Origin: Sulfuricurvum sp.
Lineage (GTDB): Bacteria > Campylobacterota > Campylobacteria > Campylobacterales > Sulfurimonadaceae
DNA: 64,000 nucleotides
Reading direction: 5' to 3'
Assembly: GCA_030696775.1 (NCBI GenBank)
Contig: JAUYRN010000015.1
Coordinates: 1 to 64,000, forward strand
Part shown: one piece after another, positions 26,135 through 36,422 of the stretch
Layout of the letters: each line of letters opens with the position of its first letter
Numbering within the stretch: position 1 is the stretch's first letter
Made by a program: the position numbers and the translations under genes
The notes under the pieces: model-generated
What the model was told of the DNA's origin: nothing
What the model saw: only the letters and a program-made list of their open reading frames with translations
Databases searched by the model: none

Positions 26135-26920
26135 ATGGCAAGTATTATCGATATTAAAGAAGAATGCGCACTGCAAGTTCGTGATTTTGAATTCACCTAT
26201 AAAGGTGCTACGTCACCGAGCTTAAAAAAAGTAAGTATGCCGATTGCAAAGCATTCTATTACTGCCCTTATCGGACCTTCTGGATGTGGTAAAACAACTC
26301 TTTTACGTGCATTCAATCGTATGCATGATTTGTATCCTGGTAACACGTATGCAGGGGAAATCGAGTTTGAGGGGCGCAATATTTTGACCCCAAAAGAAGA
26401 TTTGATTCACTTGCGTACTAAAATCGGGATGATTTTTCAAAAACCAACCGCATTTCCTATGTCTATTTTTGATAACGTTGCCTATGGTATGCGTCTTCAA
26501 GGGATTAAAAACAAAACAGAACTAAACGACCGTGTAGAAAAAGCACTCAAAGATGCTGCCATCTGGAAAGAAGTCAGCGATCGTCTTAAACATGATGCTA
26601 ACGGTCTCTCAGGAGGTCAGCAACAGCGTCTGTGTATCGCTCGCGCTATCGCAGTAGAGCCTGATGTATTGCTTTTCGACGAGCCGACCTCAGCACTTGA
26701 CCCTATCTCAACGCAGGGAATCGAAAAGCTCGTAATCGAGCTTAAAGAACGTGTTAGTATCATCATAGTCACGCACAACATGCAACAAGCGGCACGTGTA
26801 AGTGATTACACCGGATTTATGTATCTGGGTGAACTCATCGAGTTGGGTCAAACTGAAGAACTGTTTGTCACGCCGAAAGAAAAGCTCACACAGGAATATA
26901 TCACTGGGAAGTTTGGGTGA
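26135..26920 (+). CDS. pstB: phosphate ABC transporter ATP-binding protein PstB
   Basis: The ATPase of the Pst importer, 261 residues, normal length. The Walker A motif is [17 protein letters not shown] (near residue 48). The ABC signature [14 protein letters not shown] and Walker [12 protein letters not shown], followed by the H-loop [14 protein letters not shown], are all intact. It ends the pstCAB operon; a structured repeat of family 2 follows directly. Confidence 0.96.
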   Translation: MASIIDIKEECALQVRDFEFTYKGATSPSLKKVSMPIAKHSITALIGPSGCGKTTLLRAFNRMHDLYPGNTYAGEIEFEGRNILTPKEDLIHLRTKIGMIFQKPTAFPMSIFDNVAYGMRLQGIKNKTELNDRVEKALKDAAIWKEVSDRLKHDANGLSGGQQQRLCIARAIAVEPDVLLFDEPTSALDPISTQGIEKLVIELKERVSIIIVTHNMQQAARVSDYTGFMYLGELIELGQTEELFVTPKEKLTQEYITGKFG

Positions 26921-26938
26921 TATTTACCATCTGATGTT

Positions 26939-27026
26939 ACGCACTTTTCGGGCAAAGCCCGCAAAGTGGTAGGGACAAATGTCCCTACCACCCCCTAAAG
27001 CTACTCGTATCTTTCCGATACGAGAG
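26939..27026 (+). repeat. family-2 three-hairpin element, copy 1
   Basis: Three successive hairpins: CACTTT...AAAGTG around GCAAAGC, GGTAGGGAC-AAAT-GTCCCTACC, and CTCGTATC...GATACGAG, with CCCCCTAAAGCTA between the last two. Copies at 42948 (reverse) and 61739 have different stems with compensating changes. Confidence 0.75.
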
Positions 27027-27044
27027 ATTATGTAAGGCTCAACC

Positions 27045-27812
27045 ATGAATCTCCTTTCTCTCTATTTACCTCGACCTTTAAACCTCCAAAATATTGAATA
27101 TTCTCTGGATTTATCGCTCAATCGCGGGGTAGAAAACGGTTATTATGGTCACAATCAAAAATATCATGTTGTTCTTTCACCTTTTGGAGTATTAACTCTC
27201 ATTAGCAATCACAAACAAGACATTTTAGAAGCGTTAAAACTGCTAAACCTCTCTTTGGATGAAAAAGATCTGATTACCCAAGACTATCCCATCATCATCA
27301 ATCCCAGTATGGTAAAAACGTTCGACGTGAGCAATGAAGCCATAACCCTGCGAGAAACATCCCCGCTTACTCTCAACATCATTTCCCTTGCCATCTCTCA
27401 AAGCGTAGGATTAGAACACTATGAAAAGCGTCTTGATATCCTCTTTATTAAAAGCCGGCGCATCGTCGAATCCATCCATACTTTTTCGATTTCAAGACGT
27501 TCTCATCTAATGCAGTTTGCCGCGCAGCTGGCTCTGACTCGTCATGATATGGTAAGTAATCTTTTATTATTGGACAAACCCAATATTTTATGGGACGAAA
27601 CGGAGGCAGAATCCCTCTACAATCGTCTCTCTTTTGTATTGGAGCTCGATGATCGACACGAAATAGCCCTCTCCAAGCTTTCACAAATAAAAGAAGACGT
27701 GATGCTCGTAATGGATATTATCAATCATAAAAAAAGTGAGTTCTTGGAGTGGATAATTATCGTATTGATTATGGTTGAAATCGTGATGGGTCTCACTGAG
27801 TTTTTACGATAA
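27045..27812 (+). CDS. RMD1/DUF155 family protein
   Basis: A 255-residue protein of the RMD1 (DUF155) family, known from yeast mitochondria and many bacteria but without a settled biochemical function. The C-terminal part LDKPNILWDETEAESLYNRLSFVLELDDRHEIALSKLSQI followed by a strongly hydrophobic LEWIIIVLIMVEIVMG tail helix is diagnostic. The protein is therefore likely tail-anchored in the inner membrane. It sits between pstB and a Pho-box gene, but has no Pho box of its own that I can find. It is convergent with the next gene, two bases away. Confidence 0.75.
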   Translation: MNLLSLYLPRPLNLQNIEYSLDLSLNRGVENGYYGHNQKYHVVLSPFGVLTLISNHKQDILEALKLLNLSLDEKDLITQDYPIIINPSMVKTFDVSNEAITLRETSPLTLNIISLAISQSVGLEHYEKRLDILFIKSRRIVESIHTFSISRRSHLMQFAAQLALTRHDMVSNLLLLDKPNILWDETEAESLYNRLSFVLELDDRHEIALSKLSQIKEDVMLVMDIINHKKSEFLEWIIIVLIMVEIVMGLTEFLR

Positions 27813-27814
27813 AA

Positions 27815-28531
27815 CTACAGTTTTGGAAGAAGCTGTAGTTCCGTTTTAATAGCATAACCCTTTTCTTGCAGACGATAGATTCGTTCACTTCCCGTTTTAT
27901 TATAGATAGATGCTACGGTTTTAAAATAGTTATTATGATTGTCGATGTAAGTAAAAAGAGGCTGTTCAATAGACCCGTCAAGATAGAGTTCAGTAATCAT
28001 TAATTTCATTTTCGACATAACATCATGATAATTTTGTTCGGTTAACCCTGAGGGTTCTTTGATATAATCCAATCGAGCTTTATTGAGATTCGTATTGATA
28101 GTTTTAAGCTCATACAAACCAATTTGATTCAAAGAAAGAGCAAACGCTTTTTCATTGTCATGTTCAAAATTACGGTACATACCGAGTTTTTTCAAATACG
28201 GAACCGCCGCTTTCGTCACATCCATACTGTCGCGTCTGTACTGAACAATCATTTCCTTTGTCGTCTCTACTAAAAGTCCGCTTTCCTTGTATTTTGTAAG
28301 ACTGGAATCGAGTTTATCCAATGAGTCTTTAAGCTCCAAGAGCGATGTTTCATCTCCATAACGAACCACTTGACGCAACGAATGCTCACTAAGTGCAAAA
28401 AATTCCTGCGGGTACTTAGCAACCGGAACTGCAGTAGCAGTGCTTACATGAGATTCTTGAACACTCATCCAAAACATACCCGTAGCCGCCAGTAAACCAA
28501 CAGGAAGTAAAAAAAGTAATTTTTTCATCAT
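27815..28531 (-). CDS. secreted helical protein with Pho-box promoter, function unknown
   Basis: A protein of ~238 residues with an N-terminal signal sequence (MMKKLLFLLPVGLLAATGMFW) and an otherwise soluble, mostly alpha-helical chain rich in Lys, Leu and Tyr. I recognise no domain; it may be a periplasmic helix-bundle sensor or ligand-binding protein. The start is taken as the ATG at 28531 (or 28528) because AGGA lies just before. An upstream ATG at 28558 falls on the promoter -10. It is divergent from the EAL-CBS-GGDEF gene, sharing a Pho-box-rich space. Confidence 0.65.
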   Translation of the reverse strand: MMKKLLFLLPVGLLAATGMFWMSVQESHVSTATAVPVAKYPQEFFALSEHSLRQVVRYGDETSLLELKDSLDKLDSSLTKYKESGLLVETTKEMIVQYRRDSMDVTKAAVPYLKKLGMYRNFEHDNEKAFALSLNQIGLYELKTINTNLNKARLDYIKEPSGLTEQNYHDVMSKMKLMITELYLDGSIEQPLFTYIDNHNNYFKTVASIYNKTGSERIYRLQEKGYAIKTELQLLPKL

Positions 28532-28557
28532 GTATCCTAAAAGTGATTTTGGATGCA

Positions 28558-28589
28558 ACTATAGAGAAAAGTGATTACGACAAAATTAC
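28558..28589 (-). promoter_or_regulatory. Pho-box-like promoter of the secreted helical gene
   Basis: On the minus strand GTAAT (28589-28585) and GTAAT (28578-28574) are 11 bp apart. After 8 further bases TATAGT (28563-28558) forms a -10. This is the same geometry as at the porin and pstS. It excludes the upstream ATG at 28558 as a start. Confidence 0.6.
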
Positions 28590-28615
28590 ACGCGTCCTCT
28601 CCATACCACTTCTTT

Positions 28616-28647
28616 GTAACCTCTAGGTGACATTTGAGTTTTATACT
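28616..28647 (+). promoter_or_regulatory. Pho-box-like promoter of the EAL-CBS-GGDEF gene
   Basis: GTAAC (28616) and GTGAC (28627) are 11 bp apart. The box ends 8 bases before TATACT (28642-28647). With this -10 the transcript would begin almost exactly at the ATG at 28655, so the mRNA could be leaderless. Confidence 0.6.
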
Positions 28648-28654
28648 CCTACGC

Positions 28655-30412
28655 ATGGAACCTTTGCACCCCTTTTATCTACGTTATCTTGATGTTTTAG
28701 ATGTGGCATTCCAGCCAATTGTTGATATTCACTCCGGTGAATTATTTGGGGTAGAAGCTCTCTTACGCGGGACAGACTCGCTTGGCTTCGAAACGATTGA
28801 ATCTTTTTTTGACCGTTTATTTGAAGAAAATATCTTATATACATTCGACCTTGCCCTTCGTGAAAAAGTGATCAAGAAATTTTGCACCATTGACTTTCAC
28901 CCCCAAATCAAACTTTTTTACAATCTCGATAATCGTCTTTTGGGGATGGCTGATTTCACAAAAGGAAACACTTCTCGATTGCTGAAACGGTATAGATTGG
29001 ATCATAAAAGTATTGTATTTGAACTTTCAGAGCACAATGAAATAGGAAATCTGGATCATTTTATAGCGCTCATGAGCCATTATCGTCACGAAGGTTTTTC
29101 TGTTGCGATTGATGATTTTGGAATCGGTCAGTCCGGATACAAAATGCTTTACCACACCACGCCCAATATTATTAAAATCGATCGATTTTTTCTAAGTGAT
29201 GTCGACAGCGATCCAAAGAAAAAGCTTCTAGCCCGTCAGATGGTTCAGCTTTCAACATTGATGGGATGCCGTGTGATTGCTGAGGGGATCGAAACAGCAG
29301 CCGAACTTTTAGTCTGTAAGGAAATAGGATGCCATATGATACAGGGATATTTTATCCAGCGGCCTACTATGGATTGCGAGGAACTATTCCTCAAATATAC
29401 ACATATTACCCTTCTCTCTTTGGATGAAAAGCGAATATCTGGAGATCAAGCCATCATTCGAAAACGATTGGAAGTTTTAAAAGCAGTTACGATTAGCGAC
29501 TCTATGGAAGCATTATTAGGAGAATTCAGTAGCGATCATGAACTTTTTCTCATCCCCATCATCGATAATCAAGGTGCTCCGCTGGGAATAATCCACGAGC
29601 ATCGCCTTAAATCAATCATCTACTCCCCTTTTGGCCAATCACTAATCCAAAACAGCTCCTCAAATTTTTCAATATTAGAGACATATTTAGAAATCATCCC
29701 CATTGTCAATGTAGCAATGCCCTTAGAGACCATTGTCGAACTTTTTTCCCTGCACAAAAATGCACCAGGTGTATTGGTAATGGAATCCTCCAAATACATT
29801 GGTTATTTAAGTGCAAGGGTATTGATTGAAGCGGTGCATGAACGCAATCTGATCCGCGCCCGCGATCAAAATCCTCTCAGCCGGCTTCCGGGAAATTTTA
29901 TGATTAACGAACATATTGCTCACGCATTTGATTCAAACGTTCCGAGTGTATTTTGTTATTTTGATTTTGATCACTTTAAACCCTATAACGACCACTATGG
30001 TTTTCGCAATGGCGATCGCGTGATTGTTCTATTCGCCGAATTAATGCACAAAATTTTCTTAAATGAATGCTTTGTCGGCCATATTGGCGGGGATGATTTT
30101 TTTGCTGGCACTGTCATCAAAAATGAATTGATGTTTGAAAGATTTTGTACACAAACGCGAGACCTAATTCATCAATTTAGTGCCGATGTTCGTGAATTTT
30201 ACAGCTCTGAAGATCGTGAGAGAGGGTGCATAATTGCTGAAGACAGAGAAGGGAACAATAGAGAGTTTGAACTGCTGACCGTCAGTGCCGTTCTCGTATA
30301 CAAAGGAAATACTTCATCGATTCATTCAGCAGAACAGCTTCAAAGAATTTTTGCACTAGAAAAGAAAAATGCTAAAAAAAATCCTGATCACCTTTGCATC
30401 ATAATTGATTAA
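28655..30412 (+). CDS. EAL-CBS-GGDEF cyclic-di-GMP domain protein
   Basis: A cytoplasmic protein of 585 residues. The N-terminal EAL domain keeps the catalytic set: EALLRG, FELSE, IDDFGIGQS, IKIDRFF, AEGIET and GYFIQ, so it could hydrolyse c-di-GMP. Two CBS-like motifs occupy about residues 270-400. A C-terminal GGDEF domain has CYFDFDHFKPYNDHYG but the signature reads GGDDF, so it may sense GTP or c-di-GMP rather than synthesise it. The ATG at 28655 fits the promoter. A TTG start at 28634 behind AGGTGA is an alternative. Confidence 0.8.
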   Translation: MEPLHPFYLRYLDVLDVAFQPIVDIHSGELFGVEALLRGTDSLGFETIESFFDRLFEENILYTFDLALREKVIKKFCTIDFHPQIKLFYNLDNRLLGMADFTKGNTSRLLKRYRLDHKSIVFELSEHNEIGNLDHFIALMSHYRHEGFSVAIDDFGIGQSGYKMLYHTTPNIIKIDRFFLSDVDSDPKKKLLARQMVQLSTLMGCRVIAEGIETAAELLVCKEIGCHMIQGYFIQRPTMDCEELFLKYTHITLLSLDEKRISGDQAIIRKRLEVLKAVTISDSMEALLGEFSSDHELFLIPIIDNQGAPLGIIHEHRLKSIIYSPFGQSLIQNSSSNFSILETYLEIIPIVNVAMPLETIVELFSLHKNAPGVLVMESSKYIGYLSARVLIEAVHERNLIRARDQNPLSRLPGNFMINEHIAHAFDSNVPSVFCYFDFDHFKPYNDHYGFRNGDRVIVLFAELMHKIFLNECFVGHIGGDDFFAGTVIKNELMFERFCTQTRDLIHQFSADVREFYSSEDRERGCIIAEDREGNNREFELLTVSAVLVYKGNTSSIHSAEQLQRIFALEKKNAKKNPDHLCIIID

Positions 30413-30454
30413 AATTCGAAAAAATCTCTTAAAAGAGTATCTTGGCATTATTAT

Positions 30455-30489
30455 GTAATAATTTCGTAATGGTTTCGTAATCTTATATT
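30455..30489 (+). promoter_or_regulatory. triple Pho-box-like repeat of the pit promoter
   Basis: GTAAT occurs at 30455, 30466 and 30477, each 11 bp apart with TTTC linkers. TATATT at 30484-30489 is 11 bases after the second half-site and is the candidate -10; the ATG is at 30509. Confidence 0.6.
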
Positions 30490-30508
30490 TTCAATCTTAG
30501 GATAATTT

Positions 30509-31993
30509 ATGTCTGTAATTTGGGATGCACTGAACAATATCAACACTCTCGCCCTTGGTTTATTACTTCTATCGTTAGGGATTGCTCTCTTTTATGAAAT
30601 GATTAACGGTTTTCACGACACCGCAAATTCTGTTGCTATGATCATTTATACTAACTCGATGAAAGCAGAATATTCTGTCATCATGGCGGGTATTATGAAC
30701 TTTTTAGGTGTTATCTTAGGTGGCATAGGAGTTGCCTATGTCATCGTCCACTTGTTACCGCTGGATATTATGGTCGCATCCAATCAAAATGCGACGCTCG
30801 TGATGATTTATTCCCTCTTGATTTCTGCCGTTATCTGGAATTTTGGGACATGGTATTTCGGTTTACCGGTTTCCAGTTCCCATTCGCTTATCGGTTCGCT
30901 TATCGGAGTCAGTACCGTATTTGGTGTTATGCACGGTTTTGAATTTTCACAAAGCGTCAATTGGAAAGCCTTATACGGCGTATTAACCGCATTGGCTCTT
31001 TCTCCTCTTTTGGGGTTTGGTTTTGCCTATTTACTCATGAAAACCACAAGAAAGTTTGTTAATAATCCAAAATATTTTAAAACTCCTGATAGTGAGTCAA
31101 AAAGAAAGCGCCCGAATTTCTGGATGCGTATCGGAATTATTGTAACGGGGGCAGGCGTTAGCTTTGCACACGGTTCGAATGACGGGCAAAAAGGGATCGG
31201 TATTATCATGATTATCCTAATCGGGATACTGCCAACGTATTATGCGCTCAACATGGATTCGCATCAGTACAAAATCAAGCAAATTCATGACAGTGCCGAA
31301 AATTTAGCAAAATTTTATGCGGAAAATAACGAAAGTCTCAACAAGCTTGTAAGTGAAAAACACTTGATTAGCGCGCTTAAAACAAAAAATACGATTGCAG
31401 AATGTAACGTTAACGATGTATACGTTACAACGTCATTGATTGCTACCAAACTGAGTGGTCTTAAATCGTATACAGAACTTTCATCACAGGATCGTTGGAG
31501 TGTTCACACTGCTATTTTATGCTCAGATAACTTTTTTGGTCAAGTCGAAAAAACCTATTTAATATCTGATAAAGATAAATCTGATTACGTGTCCGCCCAA
31601 CGAAAAACCTTGGTATCAGCGACCGAATATGTTCCTACTTGGGTGATTATCGCTGTTGCCCTTGCGCTGAGTATCGGAACGATGATAGGGTACAAGCGAA
31701 TTGTTATCACTATTGGTGAAAAAATTGGTTCTCAGCCGATTAATTACATGCAAGCTACTGTGGCACAAGCAATGGCGATGATGACAATTCTATTAGCCAA
31801 CTTTGCCCATGCCCCCGTCAGCACAACGCATATCGTCTCCAGTTCCGTTGCCGGATCGATGGTCGCAGAACCTGAAGGCGGCGTGCAAAAAAGTATGGTA
31901 AAAACTATTTTACTCTCATGGCTTTTCACCTTACCAGTAACTGCATTGCTTAGTTCAGCGATTTATTACTGCCTCAGTTTTATCGCGAAATAA
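30509..31993 (+). CDS. PiT family inorganic phosphate transporter
   Basis: A low-affinity phosphate permease of 494 residues with ten or so hydrophobic helices in two halves. Both PiT signature repeats are visible: GFHDTANSVAMIIYT near residue 35 and VSFAHGSNDGQKGIG near 218. The long hydrophilic middle loop (residues ~250-375) is larger than in E. coli PitA. Its promoter carries three 11-bp-spaced Pho-like half-sites. Pit is not usually a Pho gene, so the control is unusual. Confidence 0.88.
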   Translation: MSVIWDALNNINTLALGLLLLSLGIALFYEMINGFHDTANSVAMIIYTNSMKAEYSVIMAGIMNFLGVILGGIGVAYVIVHLLPLDIMVASNQNATLVMIYSLLISAVIWNFGTWYFGLPVSSSHSLIGSLIGVSTVFGVMHGFEFSQSVNWKALYGVLTALALSPLLGFGFAYLLMKTTRKFVNNPKYFKTPDSESKRKRPNFWMRIGIIVTGAGVSFAHGSNDGQKGIGIIMIILIGILPTYYALNMDSHQYKIKQIHDSAENLAKFYAENNESLNKLVSEKHLISALKTKNTIAECNVNDVYVTTSLIATKLSGLKSYTELSSQDRWSVHTAILCSDNFFGQVEKTYLISDKDKSDYVSAQRKTLVSATEYVPTWVIIAVALALSIGTMIGYKRIVITIGEKIGSQPINYMQATVAQAMAMMTILLANFAHAPVSTTHIVSSSVAGSMVAEPEGGVQKSMVKTILLSWLFTLPVTALLSSAIYYCLSFIAK

Positions 31994-32005
31994 AAATTAG
32001 ATAGA

Positions 32006-32035
32006 ACGTCATTCTGTGAATGTGCCGAATGACGT
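32006..32035. terminator. bidirectional hairpin between pit and queF
   Basis: ACGTCATTC and GAATGACGT form a perfect 9-bp stem with a 12-base loop, in the 49-base gap between convergent genes. There is no good T tract, so termination is only a suggestion. Confidence 0.4.
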
Positions 32036-32042
32036 ACAACTT

Positions 32043-32426
32043 CTATTTCCCCATCTTCTCACTATCAATCTCTATCACCGTATGAACATTCCCTCTAGGA
32101 TAATAATCCGCAACGACTTTTAAGCGCTTAGGAGCGATTTTATCTTCAAATAGTGAGTAGATCTCGTTTGCACCGTTTTCGTGCGAAATATGGCGGTTTC
32201 TGAATGAATTAATATAGAGTTTGATGGCTTTGAGTTCAGCAACCCATTTATCAGGCGTATATTCAATAGTAATCGTAGCAAAATCAGGGTATCCGCTACG
32301 TGGACACAGGCAGGTAAACTCCGGCAACGTGACTTTAACGACATAATCACGTTCATGGACATTAGGCCAAATTTCAAAATCTTTTTCAATATCAAAACTT
32401 TCAACTATTTGTTCACCGTATTTCAT
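32043..32426 (-). CDS. queF: NADPH-dependent 7-cyano-7-deazaguanine reductase QueF
   Basis: It reduces preQ0 to preQ1 in queuosine synthesis. The protein is the unimodular QueF of 127 residues. Catalytic Cys41 and Asp48 sit in CLCPRSGYPDFA; SFRNRHISHENGANEI carries the substrate-binding Glu and follows as expected. The open frame continues upstream through copy C of repeat family 1, but the real start is the ATG at 32426 behind AAAAGGAA. It lies near the degenerate GGDEF gene but is separated from it by the repeat. Confidence 0.92.
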   Translation of the reverse strand: MKYGEQIVESFDIEKDFEIWPNVHERDYVVKVTLPEFTCLCPRSGYPDFATITIEYTPDKWVAELKAIKLYINSFRNRHISHENGANEIYSLFEDKIAPKRLKVVADYYPRGNVHTVIEIDSEKMGK

Positions 32427-32447
32427 TTTTTTCCTTTTATTTATTTT

Positions 32448-32530
32448 AAACGCTATCGGAATTAAATCTCGATTAGCTACGCTAACGCTAAGCAATGTCC
32501 TCAGAGGGAAGTTCTCGCACATTTGTGTTC
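32448..32530 (+). repeat. family-1 intergenic repeat, copy C (overlaps the end of a gene)
   Basis: Hairpin GCTATCG...CGATTAGC, linker TACGCTAACGCTA, a weak second stem, and GCACA-TTT-GTGTT. The element extends over the last ~14 codons and the TAG stop of the degenerate GGDEF/EAL gene, so it supplies that protein's C-terminal tail. Confidence 0.7.
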
Positions 32531-33915
32531 ATTATTACAATTTTACCGTGATAATTACCTTGGCGGCAGTTGATTTTCAATCTTTTAGCAATATCCTCGC
32601 TTTGAGCATCTTCTATCATACTCATCAATGTTACCGCACCACATAAATGAGCCGTAATATTAAGTCCTTGAAGTATATTTTGATATTTTTCTTCCATAAT
32701 ATGCCGCGTATACAGAATATCAAAGTGAAGAAAATCTACATCAAATTCTTTTAAATACATCATAGTAACGTGATTTCCACCATATTTATCCAAGGCTATT
32801 TTATATCCTACTGCACGATATTGAGTAATCTGTTCTCGAAACCGTTTTATCTGTGGAGAATATTCTTTTTCTTCAAATAAAAGTATAATTTTGTTTTTAG
32901 CTTTTGGATATTGTTGCAAAACACCAAGTGCATGTTGAAAAAATAACCCGTTACGCAATGTGACTGCTGAAATTGATACAACATAAACAACTGATGAATT
33001 TTCTGCCATTTTTGCCACTATTTCTAAAAGCTGGCTCTCATATTCACGCATTTTTCCTAAACGATTTAAAAGAGGAATAAATCGGCTTTGGTGAATAAAT
33101 CTACCTTCTTTATCAATCAGCTTAAACGTTACCTCATACATTGTATTTTTTTCACAACTAATTATTTGCGTTGCAACTGAATATCGTTGATATGTCAAAG
33201 CATCTAAAACCGATTGTTCCAGCTCAGCAGGGATTATATCGTCGTCATCGGTAACCGTATGCTTATCAGCCGAAGCATATTCAAGTTCAAATAGACGGGT
33301 TAATATTTCATTGAACTGTTTTACATGTGTAGTATCAAGCAAAACTGCCGAAAGACGAATTTCTATCTCATTTAGATTATTTTCCTGATATTTAGCCAAA
33401 AAAAGTTCAATCAGTGGAATTATATGCTCTTTTTCACCCATAAATAATACAATAAAATTTCCTCCCTTATAACGACAAACAGGAAGTTTTTTTATCTCTT
33501 TGGAAATAAAAAATTCATTAATTTGCCGTACCGTTTCTATCAAAATGGCATTCCCATTTTTAATACCATATTTTTCATTGATCGCTGTTAGGTTATCAAC
33601 ATTGATCATTACGAGAGTGACTGTATGGTGACTACTTCGCTGATAAAAAAGTTTTGTAAAATATTCGACACTAAAGGTATGGGTTATGGAATCAGTAATT
33701 GCTTCGTAGGCACTTTGATTAATTAAAAAGAAAATGAAATAAACGGCAATGGCTAGCAACATAAAAATTAGAAAAATAATGGAAGTAAAGGTAACTAAAG
33801 GTTGTAAAAAAAGAATAAAAACAGAAACAACACTGAGTAAGAAGATAGGCAATCCCATCCGCAGTGCTAAAACAAAGCGATGAGAACGTTCTATTTCTTC
33901 AGTATAAAAAGACAC
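32488..33915 (-). CDS. membrane protein with degenerate GGDEF and EAL domains
   Basis: A 475-residue protein with two N-terminal TM helices (residues ~15-65). A GGDEF fold with MINVDNLTAINEKYG follows, but its active-site loop reads YKGGNFIVLF instead of GGDEF. The C-terminal EAL-like fold shows EVTFKL instead of EAL, with other catalytic residues missing. It therefore probably binds rather than makes or cleaves c-di-GMP, if it binds it at all. It starts three bases before the gyrB stop and may be co-transcribed with gyrB. Its last ~14 codons come from repeat copy C. Confidence 0.7.
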   Translation of the reverse strand: MSFYTEEIERSHRFVLALRMGLPIFLLSVVSVFILFLQPLVTFTSIIFLIFMLLAIAVYFIFFLINQSAYEAITDSITHTFSVEYFTKLFYQRSSHHTVTLVMINVDNLTAINEKYGIKNGNAILIETVRQINEFFISKEIKKLPVCRYKGGNFIVLFMGEKEHIIPLIELFLAKYQENNLNEIEIRLSAVLLDTTHVKQFNEILTRLFELEYASADKHTVTDDDDIIPAELEQSVLDALTYQRYSVATQIISCEKNTMYEVTFKLIDKEGRFIHQSRFIPLLNRLGKMREYESQLLEIVAKMAENSSVVYVVSISAVTLRNGLFFQHALGVLQQYPKAKNKIILLFEEKEYSPQIKRFREQITQYRAVGYKIALDKYGGNHVTMMYLKEFDVDFLHFDILYTRHIMEEKYQNILQGLNITAHLCGAVTLMSMIEDAQSEDIAKRLKINCRQGNYHGKIVIMNTNVRELPSEDIA

Positions 33916-33918
33916 CGG

Positions 33919-36258
<2,340 letters not shown>

Positions 36259-36340
36259 TTAATGGCTTTATTTTAGCGCAAATAATCTAAAAAGGAAGTT
36301 TTTTGAAAATTGGAAGAAGTATTTATATGGAATTTTTAGT

Positions 36341-36422
36341 GCGGTTTACTGCACGTGGGCTTCCTGCCTAAGGAAACACAGTGTTAACGTAGATAATAGG
36401 GACGTGTTCCTATTATCGTTTA
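36341..36422 (-). repeat. family-1 intergenic repeat, copy D
   Basis: Read on the minus strand it starts at the dnaN stop codon. Hairpins: GATAATAGG-aacacgt-CCTATTATC (perfect, 9 bp), TTTCC...GGAAG, and GTGC-agtaaacc-GCAC, with linker TACGTTAACACTG. The first stem sequence differs fully from copy A while pairing is kept. Confidence 0.7.

Noticed and set aside
32427-32522. N-terminal extension of QueF
   Set aside because: It is translated from repeat copy C. The ATG at 32426 with AAAAGGAA before it starts the conserved QueF sequence.
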